Source: an uncultured Candidatus Saccharibacteria bacterium
Lineage (GTDB): Bacteria > Patescibacteriota > Saccharimonadia > Saccharimonadales > Saccharimonadaceae
Length of the DNA: 19,488 bases
Assembly: GCA_947364965.1 (NCBI GenBank)
Contig: CANAUU010000006.1
Coordinates: forward strand, 1-19,488
Reading direction: 5' to 3'
Shown: piece by piece, positions 5,030-12,892 of the stretch
Position numbering within the stretch: position 1 is the first letter of the stretch
Layout of the letters: each line of letters opens with the position of its first letter
Translations under genes and position numbers: made by a program
The notes under the pieces: model-generated
The model's database searches: none
Told to the model about the DNA's origin: nothing
The model's input: the letters and a program-made list of their open reading frames with translations, nothing else

Positions 5030-7918
5030 TTATTTGTTGCCTAAAATCTGCTTGAGGTATTTGCCGGTGGGGGTGTTGGGGTCCCCAGCGAGGTTTTCTG
5101 GCGTGCCGGTGGCGACGACTTGACCACCGTTTTGACCACCTTCAGGACCCATGTCGATAATCCAGTCGGCGGATTTGATGACGTGGAGATTGTGTTCAAT
5201 GATAATCATGGAATTGCCGCCGTCGACGAGTTTGCCGAGGATTTTGAGGAGGCGATTGACGTCGTCGGTGTGGAGACCGGTAGTTGGCTCGTCGAGGATG
5301 TAGAGGGTTTTGCCGGTGCTGCGGCGGGCGAGTTCGGTGGCGAGTTTGATGCGCTGGGCTTCGCCGCCGGAGAAGGTGGTGGCGGATTGACCGAGTTTGA
5401 TGTAGCCGAGACCAACTTCCTGGATGGTTTTGAGTTTTGAGAGAATTGTCGGGATGTTGGCGAAGAACTCGACGGCTTCGTCTATGGTCATGTTGAGAAC
5501 TTGGGAGATGTCTTTGCCTTTGTATTTGATTTCGAGGGCTTCGTGGTTGTAGCGGCGGCCGTGGCAGGCGGGACAGGTGACGTAGACGTCGGGGAGGAAA
5601 TGCATTTCGATTTTGTTGACGCCGTCACCCTGACAGGTTTCGCAGCGACCACCCTTAATATTGAAACTGAAGCGACCGGCTTTATAACCGCGGAGCTCAG
5701 CTTCGGGCTGATGGGCGAAAAGTTCACGGATTTGGTTGAAGACGCCGGTATAAGTCGCGACGTTGGAGCGCGGAGTGCGACCGATAGGGGACTGGTCGAT
5801 GACAATACACTTGTCGAGGTTCTCAATACCGTCGATGCGCTCGTGGAGGCCCGAGACGGTCTGAGCACGATGGAGACGGGCGAGCAGTTCGTTAGCAAGG
5901 ATCTCGTTGACGAGAGTGGACTTGCCGGAGCCGGAAACGCCGGAAACTACGGTCATGACGCCGAGCGGAAACTTGACGGTGATGTTTTTCAAGTTATTTT
6001 CGCGAGCGCCGACGACGACAAGTTCTTTATCTTTCTTCGGCTGGCGGCGTTTTTTCGGGACGGGGATTTCCAATTTGCCAGAAAGGTAGCGCCCGGTGAT
6101 TGAATCGGGGTCATTCGCAACTTCATCGGGAGTACCGGCGGCGATGAGGCGACCGCCGTTTTTGCCGGCGCCAGGTCCGATATCGACGATAAAATCAGCT
6201 TCGCGCATGGTATCTTCGTCATGCTCGACGACAAGAACGGTGTTTTTCAGGTCGCGGAGGTGCTTCAAAGTGGCGATGAGTTTGTCGTTGTCGCGTTGGT
6301 GAAGACCGATGGACGGCTCATCAAGGACGTAGAGGACGCCCTGGAGACCGGAGCCGATTTGAGTGGCGAGACGGATACGTTGAGCTTCGCCGCCAGAGAG
6401 AGTGTTGGCGGCACGACCGAGCTCGAGGTAGCCAAGACCAACGTCCTTCATGAACTGAACACGCTCGCGAATTTCCTTGATGATGGGCTCGGCGATCATG
6501 GCTTCGCTATCGGTGAACTTGAGGTCGTTTTTTAGGACTTCGAGAGTGGCGTCGACGTCAAGATTACAGACGTCAACAATGTTAAGCCCGTGAACCGTGA
6601 CAGCAAGGACAGCAGACTGAAGGCGAGCACCGTGGCAGGTCTGGCACTCCTTGACGCGCATGAAACGCTCAATATCTTTGCGGATGAATTCGGATTCAGT
6701 TTCTTTGTGACGGCGTTCGAGAGTCGGAATGACGCCTTCGTAGGTTGATTGATAGGTCGCGCCGTCGCCCCATTTGCCGTGACCGCCGACTTTGACGGAA
6801 TATTTTTCTTTGCCAGTGCCGTAGAGGAGAATTTGGATGGCCTCGTCAGAGAGTTGACCGATTGGAGTGTGGATGGAGAAGCCATGGCGCTCGCCGACGG
6901 CGGTGAGACGTTTGAGCCACCAAGATTCTTGGGTGACGCGATTGAACGGGCGGATGCCCCCTTCGGCGATGGTGAGATTGGGGTTTAGGATGAGATCAGG
7001 GTCGATTTCCATGCGGGTGCCGAGACCGGTGCAGGTCGGGCAGGCGCCTTGGGGGGCGTTGAAGGAGAAAAGGCGAGGCTCAAGCTCAGGAATGAGTTCA
7101 TCGGGATGGAGTTCACAGGCGTAGCGCTGGGAGAAAGTGAGGATTTCGGTATTATCTTCGCTACCGATGTTCTTTTCGCCGACGGCGGTGGAATTGTCGT
7201 TGATTTTGAGAAGTTTGATAATTCCCTGGCCAAGTTCGAGCGCCTGTTCGATTGAGCCAGAAATACGGCTCAAGAGCTCTGGATTCAGAATGAAACGGTC
7301 GACGACGATTTCGATGTCGTGGCGGTCGTTTTTGTTTAACTCCGGGAACTCGTCAAGCGCATAGACAATACCGTCGACGCGAACGCGCGAGAAACCTTTA
7401 GTCTGATACTGTTCGGAAATATGCTGAAAACTACCCTTCTTCTGGGCAACGATTGGAGCGAGAAGCATGAGTTTGCTGCCGAGGGGGAGTTTCATAACTT
7501 CGTTTACGATGTCTTCAACGCTGCGGCGCTGAACCTCGCGGTGGCAAATCGGACAATGCGGGACGCCGATGCGAGCGAAGAGAAGACGGAGATAGTCGTA
7601 AACTTCGGTGACGGTGGCGACGGTCGAACGAGGGTTGCGGCTGGTGGATTTCTGGTCGATAGAAATCGCCGGCGAAAGACCGGTAATCATGTCGACATCG
7701 GGCTTGTCCATGACGCCGAGGAACATACGGGCGTAGCTCGAAAGGCTTTCGACGTAGCGGCGTTGGCCTTCGGCATAAATCGTATCGAAGGCGAGGCTAG
7801 ACTTGCCGGAGCCGGAAAGACCAGTAATCACGACGAGTTTATCGCGCGGAATGTCCACATTGAGGTCTTTGAGGTTGTTCTGGCGAGCGCCACGGATTTT
7901 GATAAAATTGTCGTTCAT
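5030..7918 (-). CDS. uvrA: Excinuclease ABC subunit A
   Basis: ATPase that finds DNA lesions and loads UvrB in nucleotide excision repair. It is 962 residues, the usual size. Two ABC modules are visible. The first has Walker [10 protein letters not shown] (33-41), signature LSGGEAQR and Walker [17 protein letters not shown]. The second has Walker [10 protein letters not shown], signature FSGGEAQR and Walker [13 protein letters not shown]. Zinc sites include CPTC after [11 protein letters not shown], and CETCQGDG paired with CPACHGRR in the C-terminal half. The partner pair of the first finger reads CELH rather than CxxC. The start is ATG at 7918 within [17 protein letters not shown]. No ribosome site is seen and a promoter -10 sits 11 bases upstream, so the mRNA is probably leaderless. 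No clear terminator follows the stop. Confidence 0.97.
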   Translation of the reverse strand: MNDNFIKIRGARQNNLKDLNVDIPRDKLVVITGLSGSGKSSLAFDTIYAEGQRRYVESLSSYARMFLGVMDKPDVDMITGLSPAISIDQKSTSRNPRSTVATVTEVYDYLRLLFARIGVPHCPICHREVQRRSVEDIVNEVMKLPLGSKLMLLAPIVAQKKGSFQHISEQYQTKGFSRVRVDGIVYALDEFPELNKNDRHDIEIVVDRFILNPELLSRISGSIEQALELGQGIIKLLKINDNSTAVGEKNIGSEDNTEILTFSQRYACELHPDELIPELEPRLFSFNAPQGACPTCTGLGTRMEIDPDLILNPNLTIAEGGIRPFNRVTQESWWLKRLTAVGERHGFSIHTPIGQLSDEAIQILLYGTGKEKYSVKVGGHGKWGDGATYQSTYEGVIPTLERRHKETESEFIRKDIERFMRVKECQTCHGARLQSAVLAVTVHGLNIVDVCNLDVDATLEVLKNDLKFTDSEAMIAEPIIKEIRERVQFMKDVGLGYLELGRAANTLSGGEAQRIRLATQIGSGLQGVLYVLDEPSIGLHQRDNDKLIATLKHLRDLKNTVLVVEHDEDTMREADFIVDIGPGAGKNGGRLIAAGTPDEVANDPDSITGRYLSGKLEIPVPKKRRQPKKDKELVVVGARENNLKNITVKFPLGVMTVVSGVSGSGKSTLVNEILANELLARLHRAQTVSGLHERIDGIENLDKCIVIDQSPIGRTPRSNVATYTGVFNQIRELFAHQPEAELRGYKAGRFSFNIKGGRCETCQGDGVNKIEMHFLPDVYVTCPACHGRRYNHEALEIKYKGKDISQVLNMTIDEAVEFFANIPTILSKLKTIQEVGLGYIKLGQSATTFSGGEAQRIKLATELARRSTGKTLYILDEPTTGLHTDDVNRLLKILGKLVDGGNSMIIIEHNLHVIKSADWIIDMGPEGGQNGGQVVATGTPENLAGDPNTPTGKYLKQILGNK

Positions 7919-7929
7919 TCTAACTTGGT

Positions 7930-7958
7930 ATTATACCGTAAAAGGCCGGATTTTACAA
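7930..7958 (-). promoter_or_regulatory. uvrA promoter giving a (near-)leaderless mRNA
   Basis: On the minus strand TTGTAA (7953-7958), 17-base spacer, TATAAT (7930-7935). The expected start, about seven bases on, is only some five bases from the uvrA ATG, and no Shine-Dalgarno sequence is present. Confidence 0.6.
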
Positions 7959-8006
7959 GATTAGGGGATAAGTAAAGCGTAGGGGTGTTGATTTAGGGTG
8001 GTTATG

Positions 8007-8035
8007 TTGACTTTTTCGGAAAAGTGTGCTACGAT
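8007..8035 (+). promoter_or_regulatory. Orphan promoter upstream of a candidate small RNA
   Basis: TTGACT (8007-8012), 17-base spacer, TACGAT (8030-8035), with TG one base before the -10. The spacer end and -10 flank (GTGTGCTA, two bases, ATGG) match the orphan promoter at 4985-5013. No protein gene follows on this strand. Confidence 0.55.
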
Positions 8036-8041
8036 GGAGAG

Positions 8042-8110
8042 ATAGGGGTGAGTTTTACCCTAGAGCTCCCAGATTTGTGCTGGGGTACTCTTATCTTAGG
8101 ATAGGTTTTT
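8042..8110 (+). ncRNA. Candidate 69-nt small RNA with three stems and a terminator
   Basis: It begins seven bases after the -10 at 8030-8035. Stem 1 is TAGGG (8043-8047) with CCCTA (8058-8062). Stem 2 is CCCAG (8068-8072) with CTGGG (8080-8084), extended by GAG and CTC. Stem 3 is CTTATC (8090-8095) with GATAGG (8100-8105), then five T (8106-8110), a rho-independent terminator. The last 15 bases are antisense to the 3' end of the ClbS-family gene. I recognise no known RNA family. Read on the minus strand the stems have no T-run, so they do not serve as that gene's terminator. Confidence 0.5.
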
Positions 8111-8632
8111 GCGGTGAGCCTTTAATTTCTTGAGCGCCCAGTCGTAATGGCTAGGCATAACACTCACAAAATATGAGCCAAGAACACTGGTGCCGTCGAG
8201 TTTATAAACACCTTTCTCAAAAAGTTCGGCTTCGCTGAATTGCATGGCTTTGGCCAGAACCTCCTTGTGAGATTTCTCAAGCATCTTCCGAGCTTCTTCG
8301 AGTGAAGTTTGTTGGTGCTTTTCGTAAAACGCTTGGTTCATCTCACCATAAGTTTTCCAGGTGTAGGGTTCTGGAATAAAACTCTTATAATCGCCTTTGG
8401 CGTTGTTTTCCAGAAACCGTAGCATGAGCTGGTGCCATTCGTAGAGGTGGACAAAAATATCGCGCAGGTTTTTGTCCCGGCCCCAATGACGCTCCTTTTT
8501 CTTAGGGTCGTTTGAAAAATCAAAATCGGTATTTAACTCGGTTTCCGACATTGAATTTGTAAATTCCAACAACTTATCGTACTGCTCGTTGGCGGCTTTG
8601 ATGAGATCAGTTTTGTTGCGCGGGCGCGGCAT
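8096..8632 (-). CDS. ClbS/DfsB family four-helix protein (DUF1706)
   Basis: A 178-residue soluble protein of the ClbS/DfsB family. In Escherichia coli, ClbS protects the producer from colibactin by opening its cyclopropane warhead; most relatives have no known substrate. Family hallmarks are clear: MPRPRNKTDLIKAANEQYDK at the start, ELNTDFDFSNDPKKKERHWG, RDKNLRDIFVHLYEWHQLML, EPYTWKTYGEMN, KHQQTSLEEARKMLEKSHKE and LGSYFVSVMPSHYDWALKKL near the end. AAGGAG lies five bases before the ATG. Two TTCTAGAA palindromes sit 17-37 bases upstream and may be an operator. No colibactin-type synthesis genes are in the window, so a general DNA-protective or detoxifying role is inference. Confidence 0.88.
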   Translation of the reverse strand: MPRPRNKTDLIKAANEQYDKLLEFTNSMSETELNTDFDFSNDPKKKERHWGRDKNLRDIFVHLYEWHQLMLRFLENNAKGDYKSFIPEPYTWKTYGEMNQAFYEKHQQTSLEEARKMLEKSHKEVLAKAMQFSEAELFEKGVYKLDGTSVLGSYFVSVMPSHYDWALKKLKAHRKNLS

Positions 8633-8648
8633 ATGTGCTCCTTACTTA

Positions 8649-8669
8649 TTCTAGAACTGCATTCTAGAA
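8649..8669. promoter_or_regulatory. Tandem TTCTAGAA palindromes upstream of the ClbS-family gene
   Basis: Two identical 8-bp palindromes (8649-8656 and 8662-8669) separated by five bases. Each contains a TAGAAT that could serve as -10 on the minus strand, but no convincing -35 is seen. The layout suggests a dimeric repressor site overlapping a promoter. Confidence 0.45.
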
Positions 8670-8686
8670 ATTGTTGCGTCGCCCCG

Positions 8687-8712
8687 GAAGACATTTTGAA
8701 TAATGTGTCTTC
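8687..8712. other. Stem-loop between sbcB and the ClbS-family gene
   Basis: GAAGACA (8687-8693) pairs with TGTCTTC (8706-8712), with extra pairing inside. It has no T-run on either strand. It may stabilise or process the sbcB 3' end. Confidence 0.35.
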
Positions 8713-8730
8713 ACTCGGGCTCCTTATTAT

Positions 8731-10266
8731 TTAATATTCTGCAGGCTGGATGGACTCATACCAGAGGTGAAGTTCTTCGAGAAGATAGGCGCAGTCCTCT
8801 GGGGAGCGGCAGCCCCAAGAGCCGCCGCGAGCGAGAGTCTGCTGGACTTTTTGGAGCTCTTCGAGGAAGCGAGGAGATTGGCCAGCGAGGCGCTTCGCGC
8901 GGTATTCTTCCCACTTTTCGACTTCGTCGGTGGTGAGGGCGGAGGGGTAATTCTTGGCTTTGTAATGAAGAAGAAGCTCGGGGAGACGGTCGTCGAGGAA
9001 ATGCGGGTGATAATCGGCAAGGTCATCGGCGCCATTGTTGCGAACGGTGGAACAGAGCAAGCGATCATGGTCGTCGAGGAAGCCGTCGTAAAGCGCGCTC
9101 TCGGGGTCGACGGCCGGCGGAAAGTCGGGGCGCTTCACCTTCGCCATGCGCTCAATAAACTCGGGATGAGCGAGCAGAGATTTGAGATTTTTTTGAACAG
9201 TTTCGAGGTCGAGGTCGATTTTTTTCCAGCCAGTCTTGGCGATGGCGTCGGGGTTTTCGGAGGGTGTCAGGTTTTCGGAAGGGGCTGAGACGGCTTTTTC
9301 AAGGACGCCGAGCGGAGCGACGGCTGGGCAATGGTTGTATTGGAGTTTTTTGACGATGGGTTGGAAGCCGCGTTCCCAGGGGTCGCGCTCATGGAAAGGC
9401 TTCTTAAAATCGAGCGTGCCGGCGGCTTTGGCGTCAGCTTCGCCTTTCAGGAGCTCGTCGAGGTTATAGCGGAGATTAAAAACCAGAACATTGCCATTGT
9501 CGGCGGGCGCGAAAGGATAGGCAACGCTAGTATGGCAGGTGGCGGAGGGATAGCGACCGGTCGCATAGACGAAGGGCTGGGGATTCTCAAGGGTGACAAT
9601 ACTAGCAACCTCACGCTTACCGCGGTGGCGATAGAGGAACTCGAAGAGTTGGGGCTGTTTGTCGTGGATAAGTTTTGTGACAGCGATAAGAGCGCAGACG
9701 TCAGAGAGGGCGTCGTGGGCGTGCTCGTGGGAGATGTGATTTTCTTTTGTAATAAGTTCGAGCCGGTTGGTCGGGCGGCCTTCAGGGGTGACGGGCCAGT
9801 TAATTCCCTCTGGGCGGAGTGCCCGGGTCAGACGAACGACGTCAAGAAGGTCCCAGCGGCTGCGGCCGTCCTTCCATTGCCATTCATAGGGGTCGTGGAA
9901 ATTGCGCCAGAGAGCGTGGCGGACGAACTCGTCGTCGAAGCGGACAGAGTTATAGCCCATGATGGTCGTATTCGGAGTGGCGACTTTTTCGAGGAGAAAT
10001 TCGCAAAACTCACGCTCAGTGAGGCCGTCCTGGCGCGTGGATTGAGGAGTGATGCCGGTGACCATGATGGCGCCGGGGCTGGGGAGGGTGTCGTCGGCAA
10101 GAGCGACGAGGATGTTGTCTGGCTCGCCGATGGGGTTAAAATCGAGGTCGGTGCGCTGGCCAGCAAACTGCATGATGCGGTCGGTGCGCGGGTTTAACCC
10201 GGAGGTTTCGAGGTCGTAGAAGTAGTAGGTCTCCTTTGCGGCAGGGTTTTGGTTCAGGTTTGGCAT
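8731..10266 (-). CDS. sbcB: Exodeoxyribonuclease I
   Basis: DEDDh-family exonuclease that degrades single-stranded DNA 3' to 5' in repair and recombination. It is 511 residues; the E. coli enzyme has 475. FYDLETSG gives the first Asp and Glu (residues 18 and 20), YNSVRFDDE the next Asp, and HEHAHDALSD the His and final Asp. ExoI-specific segments follow E. coli closely: PSPGAIMVTGITPQ, SRWDLLDVVRLTRALRPEGI and NWPVTPEGRPTNRLELITKE. The C-terminal half carries the SH3-like and helical domains of the family, ending in a helical segment (YLLEELHLWYESIQPAEY). The ribosome site is GGAGG, eight bases before the ATG. The gene has its own extended -10 promoter and is followed by a stem-loop. Confidence 0.95.
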   Translation of the reverse strand: MPNLNQNPAAKETYYFYDLETSGLNPRTDRIMQFAGQRTDLDFNPIGEPDNILVALADDTLPSPGAIMVTGITPQSTRQDGLTEREFCEFLLEKVATPNTTIMGYNSVRFDDEFVRHALWRNFHDPYEWQWKDGRSRWDLLDVVRLTRALRPEGINWPVTPEGRPTNRLELITKENHISHEHAHDALSDVCALIAVTKLIHDKQPQLFEFLYRHRGKREVASIVTLENPQPFVYATGRYPSATCHTSVAYPFAPADNGNVLVFNLRYNLDELLKGEADAKAAGTLDFKKPFHERDPWERGFQPIVKKLQYNHCPAVAPLGVLEKAVSAPSENLTPSENPDAIAKTGWKKIDLDLETVQKNLKSLLAHPEFIERMAKVKRPDFPPAVDPESALYDGFLDDHDRLLCSTVRNNGADDLADYHPHFLDDRLPELLLHYKAKNYPSALTTDEVEKWEEYRAKRLAGQSPRFLEELQKVQQTLARGGSWGCRSPEDCAYLLEELHLWYESIQPAEY

Positions 10267-10316
10267 GGTTTAGACCTCCGTGATTAGACGCGTGCAATAC
10301 GCTAGCTTATGGGAAT

Positions 10317-10325
10317 ATTATAGCA
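10317..10325 (-). promoter_or_regulatory. Extended -10 promoter of sbcB
   Basis: On the minus strand TGCTATAAT (TATAAT at 10317-10322), about 50 bases upstream of the sbcB ATG. The -35 region is poor. Confidence 0.55.
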
Positions 10326-10410
10326 TCCTAGGTTGGGTTTTGGGCGGTTTTACGCTGAGCGGGAGATTTTTGGTAGGTTGAACGGTGGGTGAGGGAGGGA
10401 TTTTGGCATG

Positions 10411-10440
10411 GAAAAGCCCGTCGTTCTGGGAACGGCGGGC
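10411..10440 (-). terminator. Terminator after the Cys-rich membrane protein gene
   Basis: GCCCGTCGTT (10416-10425) pairs with AACGGCGGGC (10431-10440), 10 bp with one G-U, and is followed on the minus strand by TTTT. It lies 138 bases beyond the stop at 10578. I see no gene or other structure in the rest of the 10326-10577 gap. Confidence 0.65.
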
Positions 10441-10577
10441 GATTCGGTTTGCTTCGTTTGGACGGGGCTATGCAGCGCAGGAAAACTGCTTGAGGCGGGA
10501 TAGGCTGAAAATATGTTTGGACAGAGATATGCGGCGCGAGGATATGGTTCTGGCGGGAAGGAGGATGGTGGCAAGGA

Positions 10578-11600
10578 TTAGCCACGCAAGGCGATGATCG
10601 GAGCGATCATGTACTCGACCTGACGAGCGGCATTAGCGTCGACAGCGGCAATGCCTTTGACGACTTGCGCGCAATCATCGGCAGAACTCTTCTCGATGGT
10701 ACACTCATCGCGGCGAACCTTACCTTCCTCATCGGTCCACTGCATACGCAGCAGCAGATGGTCGCCACAGTCCTTGACCATGATGCCATGGTCTTTGCGA
10801 GTGATAGATACCTTCTGGCACTTGGCCCGGCGAACGGGTGTGGGCTTTTCGGGGATAACCTCTGGTTCAACCGCGATGACGTCTGGTTCGACGGCAGCAA
10901 CGGTGCCAGGGGAAGGGATGATCTTCGCCGTGGCGGGCGCAACTGGGCTGAACTGCTGGGAAAGGTCAACATCATACCAACCTTCAGCGGTGAATTCTTT
11001 AGTGAGCACGCGCTCACAGGAGACTTCGAGGTGGGTTGTTGTTGGGACCGGTTTTCCCTGCCGACGCAGGCGACGCTGACGACTCATCTCGCCATAAAAC
11101 GCAGCAAGAACATCGTATTTGTGGAGCTTGACGCGGATGTCATGCTCAGCGGCGAGCGGGCAGGAGCAGTGGAGATTCTGGCAACAATCCAGAGTCGTCT
11201 GTCCCCAGCCAGCTGCTTCGCAAGCATAACGGCAATCCTCACAACAGGCGCGAGCAGCGCGATTGGCGCTGACTTTACTGTTGTATTCACCGTCGTCGAC
11301 CAGGCGAACAATTGTCGCTCCGATGAGCGTAATAGCCGCCAAAGACCAGAAGACAGAGAAAAGCAAGGCTTCATCGGGCTCGAAACCGAACCATAAATGA
11401 AAATGATAGGTCGGTCCGTAGACCACAGCGATGGTCGACGGCACAATGGCGACAACCAGCAGGGTCTTCAGGCCACGATCGCGGCGGCGACCCCATCTGG
11501 CGGCGCGACGGCAGCCAAGCGTGGTGTAGCGCAGGGTGCCAAAAGCATACCCGAACGCCATAATAGCCAGGATGATAAGCAAACTGCTAAAGTACTTCAT
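10578..11600 (-). CDS. Unknown membrane protein with a Cys-rich cytoplasmic cluster
   Basis: I do not recognise this protein. The ATG at 11600 was chosen because AGGGGAG lies eight bases before it; a further in-frame ATG at 11618 lies upstream of that ribosome site. The product is 340 residues. Three hydrophobic helices (about 4-24, 45-63 and 78-101) are separated first by a very basic loop (RRAARWGRRRDRGLK), which places that loop and the region after helix 3 in the cytoplasm. That region holds eight Cys in 29 residues (119, 120, 123, 127, 139, 140, 145, 147), as CCEDCRYAC and DCCQNLHCSC, suggesting metal or iron-sulfur binding. A Pro/Val/Glu-rich linker (about 225-260) leads to a C-terminal domain with further Cys. 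It is a single-gene unit with a strong promoter and terminator. Confidence 0.75.
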   Translation of the reverse strand: MKYFSSLLIILAIMAFGYAFGTLRYTTLGCRRAARWGRRRDRGLKTLLVVAIVPSTIAVVYGPTYHFHLWFGFEPDEALLFSVFWSLAAITLIGATIVRLVDDGEYNSKVSANRAARACCEDCRYACEAAGWGQTTLDCCQNLHCSCPLAAEHDIRVKLHKYDVLAAFYGEMSRQRRLRRQGKPVPTTTHLEVSCERVLTKEFTAEGWYDVDLSQQFSPVAPATAKIIPSPGTVAAVEPDVIAVEPEVIPEKPTPVRRAKCQKVSITRKDHGIMVKDCGDHLLLRMQWTDEEGKVRRDECTIEKSSADDCAQVVKGIAAVDANAARQVEYMIAPIIALRG

Positions 11601-11701
11601 GTCTTCTACTCCCCTCATGTATGAATTTTGATGGTGTGTTTTGCAGGCTATTGAGAGCGGATTTATCAGATAATTTACGCTTCGAATATACCTACCGTTC
11701 T

Positions 11702-11730
11702 ATTGTAGCGCACCTTATGCTTTTTGTCAA
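11702..11730 (-). promoter_or_regulatory. Strong promoter of the Cys-rich membrane protein gene
   Basis: On the minus strand TTGACA (11725-11730), 17-base spacer, TACAAT (11702-11707). The leader to the 11600 ATG is about 95 bases, long for this window. The rest of 11731-11815 shows no terminator for the upstream trxB-like gene. Confidence 0.7.
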
Positions 11731-11815
11731 TAGTTTTACCATAAGAAGTATGGCTGAGCGGAACTGGGGGTTAGGGGTTCGCTCGACCGAGTGCGGGGTC
11801 GCTTGGCGGGGTGGG

Positions 11816-12892
11816 CTATTCTAGGTTGGAGAGATGGAGAGAAGTGGCAATTTCGATAGCGGCGGCAGCACCGTCGGCGGCGGCAGTGACGACTTGTTTT
11901 ACGCTACCGGAACGAACATCACCAGCGGCATAAAGTCCGGGAACGATGGTGGAGTGGAGGGAGACGTTCGGCGATTTGAACGGGACGGCAGATGACTTGA
12001 GTGAAGAATGAAGCTGATTGGAGACGACGGATGAATTGAGTGTAGAGTTAAATTGATTGGGCGAGACGGTGATGATGTAGCCGGCGGGGTCGAGGAGAGG
12101 GGTCTTTGAGAGGAGGCTACCAGCGAGCGACTGAAGAAAGTCAGTTGCAGGGCGCTTACCGATGAAGACAAAAATATGGTCGAAAGTATTGAGCAGGTCA
12201 GGGGTCGCCTCGGTGTCTTCGAGGATTTTGATGGATTTGGTTTTTTGGGCTTCGGAGAGGCGAGAGAGGAGATAGGCGTCGGCCTTGAGGCGGGAGTGAG
12301 TGATGATGACTAAGCCTTTCGCGAGGTTGGCGAGGTAAAGTGATTCTTGAACGGCGGAGTTGGCGCCGCCGATGACGGCGATGTTTTTGCCTTTGACGAG
12401 GTCGCCGTCGCAGAGTGCGCAATAAGAGACGGGCGGACGAGGGGTGAAACTGAGTTTTTTCGGGGTGGAACCAGTAGCGACGATGACTTTTTTGGCGAGC
12501 ATTAATTCCCCGTCGATGGTGAGCTCGAAATGGTTGGCGGTGTGCCAGAGTTTTTGGCATTCGCCGTAGGTAATTTCAGCGCCAGCTTGGATGGCTTGGC
12601 TGCGCATTTGTTCGGCAAGGTCAGGACCGGGACCAGTGAAGCCGGGGTAATTGGAGAGGTCGGAAATTTCGGCGAGAGCGCCACCGACACTGGCACGTTC
12701 AAAAACCTTGGTCTTGATGCCAGCGCGCGCAGAGTAGAGAGCAGCGGAGAGGGCAGCCGGACCGCCGCCGATGATAGCGAGGTCGAGAATGGTGGACGGC
12801 TCGGGGGTGGCAGAGGAGGTTGCTAGAGATTTGAGGGTGGTTGAAGAATTGGCTCCGGAGATGGTTGACTGTTTAGGGCTAGTTGCTGCCAT
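11816..12892 (-). CDS. trxB: Thioredoxin reductase (FAD/NAD(P)H-dependent) with tandem-repeat insertion
   Basis: Flavoenzyme that reduces thioredoxin with NAD(P)H. It is 358 residues; about 310-320 is usual. The FAD-binding motif is GGGPAALSAALYSARAG (42-58), and the redox site CALC (Cys158, Cys161) is followed by DGD. The second nucleotide-binding motif is IGGANSAVQESLYLA, and the C-terminal FAD motif is GLYAAGDVRSG...KQVVTAAADGAAAA. The phosphate-binding HRR of NADPH enzymes reads HSR, so coenzyme preference is open. Two additions explain the extra length: a Ser/Thr-rich head (1-35) and a Ser/Asn-rich insert (about 277-310) built of two 13-residue repeats. The start overlaps the FKBP gene by 14 bases and has no close ribosome site, so translation is probably coupled. 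Confidence 0.92.
   Translation of the reverse strand: MAATSPKQSTISGANSSTTLKSLATSSATPEPSTILDLAIIGGGPAALSAALYSARAGIKTKVFERASVGGALAEISDLSNYPGFTGPGPDLAEQMRSQAIQAGAEITYGECQKLWHTANHFELTIDGELMLAKKVIVATGSTPKKLSFTPRPPVSYCALCDGDLVKGKNIAVIGGANSAVQESLYLANLAKGLVIITHSRLKADAYLLSRLSEAQKTKSIKILEDTEATPDLLNTFDHIFVFIGKRPATDFLQSLAGSLLSKTPLLDPAGYIITVSPNQFNSTLNSSVVSNQLHSSLKSSAVPFKSPNVSLHSTIVPGLYAAGDVRSGSVKQVVTAAADGAAAAIEIATSLHLSNLE
11981..12058 (-). repeat. Two 39-bp tandem repeats inside trxB
   Basis: They encode NQFNSTLNSSVVS and NQLHSSLKSSAVP in tandem, just before a related NVSLHSTIVP that joins the conserved GLYAAGDV. The spacing suggests duplication of a 13-codon segment in the surface loop before the last FAD motif. 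Confidence 0.65.

Noticed and set aside
4841..5044. 67-codon plus-strand frame across the orphan promoter
   Set aside because: It starts upstream of the promoter, reads through both hexamers, lacks a ribosome site and has no protein-like composition.
9331..10197. 288-codon plus-strand frame opposite sbcB
   Set aside because: It is antisense to a fully supported exonuclease I, has no ribosome site and resembles no protein. The frame is open because of codon bias.
11616..11618. Upstream ATG as start of the Cys-rich membrane protein
   Set aside because: The ribosome site AGGGGAG lies after it and is correctly spaced for the ATG at 11600.
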